Assembly: GCA_963843315.1 (NCBI GenBank) | Contig: CAWJJU010000005.1 | Coordinates: 1 to 64,000 of the forward strand | Direction of reading: 5' to 3' | Length of the DNA: 64,000 bases | Source of the DNA: JAWVFM01 sp963843315 | GTDB lineage: Bacteria; Actinomycetota; Thermoleophilia; Solirubrobacterales; 70-9 | Shown here: one piece after another, positions 62,944 through 64,000 of the stretch | How positions within the stretch are numbered: position 1 is the stretch's first letter | Layout of the letters: each line of letters begins with the position of its first letter | Made by a program: the position numbers and the translations under genes | Notes under the pieces: generated by a model | Database searches by the model: none | The model's input: only the letters and a program-made list of their open reading frames with translations | Told to the model about the DNA's origin: nothing

Positions 62944-64000
62944 GTGGCCGAGAAGATCAAGGCCCCGCGCGGGACCTTCGACGTGCTGCCCGCGGATTCG
63001 AATGCCCGCGCGGCCCTGATCCATGCAGCCGATGGGCTGTGTCGCCGCGCCGGCTACGGCCGCATCGAGACGCCGATCTTCGAGGACACCGCGCTCTTCT
63101 CACGCACCGTGGGCGAGGCGACCGACATCGTCAGCAAGGAGATGTTCACGTTCGACGACCGCGGCGGACGCAGCGTCACCCTGCGTCCGGAGGGCACCGC
63201 GCCGATCTGCCGCGCCTACGTCGAGCACGGCATGCACAAGCTGGCGCAGCCCGTGAAGCTCTGGTACCTGGGCCCGTACTTCCGCTACGAGGCCCCGCAG
63301 GCAGGCCGCTACCGGCAGTTCCACCAGGTCGGGGCCGAGGCCATCGGCACCGACTCGCCGCTCGTCGACGCCGAGCTCATCGGCCTGCTGCACGACCTGC
63401 TCGCCGCGATGGAGATCCCGTCGCTGGAGGTGCGCCTCGGCAGCCTTGGCTCGCCCGAGTCGCGCGTGGAGTACCGCGAGGATCTACGCGCCTACCTGCG
63501 CGAGCACGAGAGCGACCTCTCGAAGGAGGTCGCCGAACGGATCGATCTGAATCCCCTCCGTGCCTTCGACGCCTCCGATCCCGCCACCCAGGACGTGATG
63601 AAGGGGGCCCCGACCATGCTCGATCGCCTCGACGGCGACGACGCCGCCCACTTCGCGGAGGTCCGCGCCCTGCTCGACCAGGCCGCGATCCCCTATCGCC
63701 TCGACGGCACGCTGGTGCGCGGCCTCGACTACTACACGCGCACGATCTTCGAATTCCACTCCGACCGGCTCGGCGCCCAGTCGCAGCTCGGCGGAGGCGG
63801 GCGCTACGACCGGCTCGTCTCCGAGCTCGGCGGCCCCGAGACGCCGGCCGTGGGCTTCGCGGCGGGCGTCGAGAGGATCCTCATGGCGGCCGGGCTCGAG
63901 GCCCCGGCGCCGGCCATCGACGTCTTCGTGGCATTCGGCGAGGGCGAGCTGGCTCACCGCGCCGCCGCGCTGGTCGGCGAGCTGCGGCGCGCCGGCCTGG
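62944..64000 (+). CDS. hisS: Histidyl-tRNA synthetase, 3'-truncated by window edge
   Basis: Starts with GTG at 62944, 3 bases after the MBL gene: VAEKIKAPRGTFDVLPADSN. Class II motifs: motif 1 region GYGRIETPIFEDTALFSRTV, TLRPEGTAPICRAYVEHG, motif 2 VKLWYLGPYFRYEAPQAGRY and RQFHQVGAEAIG. The histidine-specific LVRGLDYYTRTIFEF is present, as is motif 3 GGGGRYDRLVSELGGPETPA, VGFAAGVERI. About 352 residues are visible; the anticodon-binding domain starts (AIDVFVAFGEGELAHRAAAL) and continues past 64000. One intact frame. Confidence 0.95.
   Translation, partial: MAEKIKAPRGTFDVLPADSNARAALIHAADGLCRRAGYGRIETPIFEDTALFSRTVGEATDIVSKEMFTFDDRGGRSVTLRPEGTAPICRAYVEHGMHKLAQPVKLWYLGPYFRYEAPQAGRYRQFHQVGAEAIGTDSPLVDAELIGLLHDLLAAMEIPSLEVRLGSLGSPESRVEYREDLRAYLREHESDLSKEVAERIDLNPLRAFDASDPATQDVMKGAPTMLDRLDGDDAAHFAEVRALLDQAAIPYRLDGTLVRGLDYYTRTIFEFHSDRLGAQSQLGGGGRYDRLVSELGGPETPAVGFAAGVERILMAAGLEAPAPAIDVFVAFGEGELAHRAAALVGELRRAGL

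Overview
The window joins two genomes. About 1-48,345 reads as an Acidobacteriota (Solibacter-like) chromosome: Oar-like TonB receptors with carboxypeptidase-regulatory N-termini, a DUF3300 protein, a PadR-controlled ABC exporter and the gene order ispE-prs-rplY-pth-rpsF-rpsR-rplI. About 48,346-64,000 reads as a high-GC Thermoleophilia/Solirubrobacterales-like actinobacterium: proteins with an LPKNSV leader, a sigma factor fused to a zinc anti-sigma domain, DUF4235, ftcD and MBL-hydrolase-hisS. At the joint two unrelated minus-strand genes are cut mid-protein with no mobile element between them, so a chimeric (metagenomic) assembly is the simplest explanation.

Acidobacterial part. 1-8.4 kb: RND adaptor (partial), DUF3300 protein, EAL-HDOD signalling protein, FliB-type lysine methylase, ABC permease plus ATPase, and a divergent PadR gene sharing a double operator. 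8.4-10.2 kb: an IS630 element splits a PadR-linked membrane protein. 10.6-12.9 kb: secreted hydrolase and an OmpA-family protein. 13-21.6 kb: acyP, apt, the ispE-to-rplI housekeeping cluster, a SEC-C protein, an amino-acid permease, tRNA-Glu and an integrase remnant. 21.8-28.2 kb: DEAD-box helicase, NlpC/P60-like protein, lipoprotein, a spermidine-synthase-like membrane protein and a zinc peptidase. 28.3-36.3 kb: two tandem TonB receptors duplicated together with leader and terminator. 36.5-43.5 kb: CXXCH lipoprotein, TauE/SafE, PPK2, zwf, radical SAM. 44.1-47.6 kb: a lipid-modification operon (CFA-type methyltransferase, FAD oxidoreductase, membrane protein) behind an 18-bp palindrome.

Actinobacterial part. 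48.3-49.9 kb holds poorly recognised fragments. 50.2-53.2 kb has the sigma/anti-sigma/membrane fusion followed by a secreted Ig-like protein. 53.3-55.8 kb has an intact tRNA-Met and two extra copies of its 3' half, interleaved with two LPKNSV proteins and a regulator fragment, which looks like an integration hot spot. 55.9-59.6 kb is a translationally coupled array of four secreted beta-helix paralogues. 59.7-64 kb is ordinary chromosome (DUF4235, M29-like peptidase, ftcD, MBL hydrolase, hisS).

Many reading frames on both sides of the joint are broken by single-base shifts, including essential genes (rplY, rplI, ispE, zwf). I treat these as probable uncorrected sequencing indels, and each affected gene is annotated over its full extent. 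Coordinates of reconstructed genes and att-like repeats come from reading by eye, not from a search.
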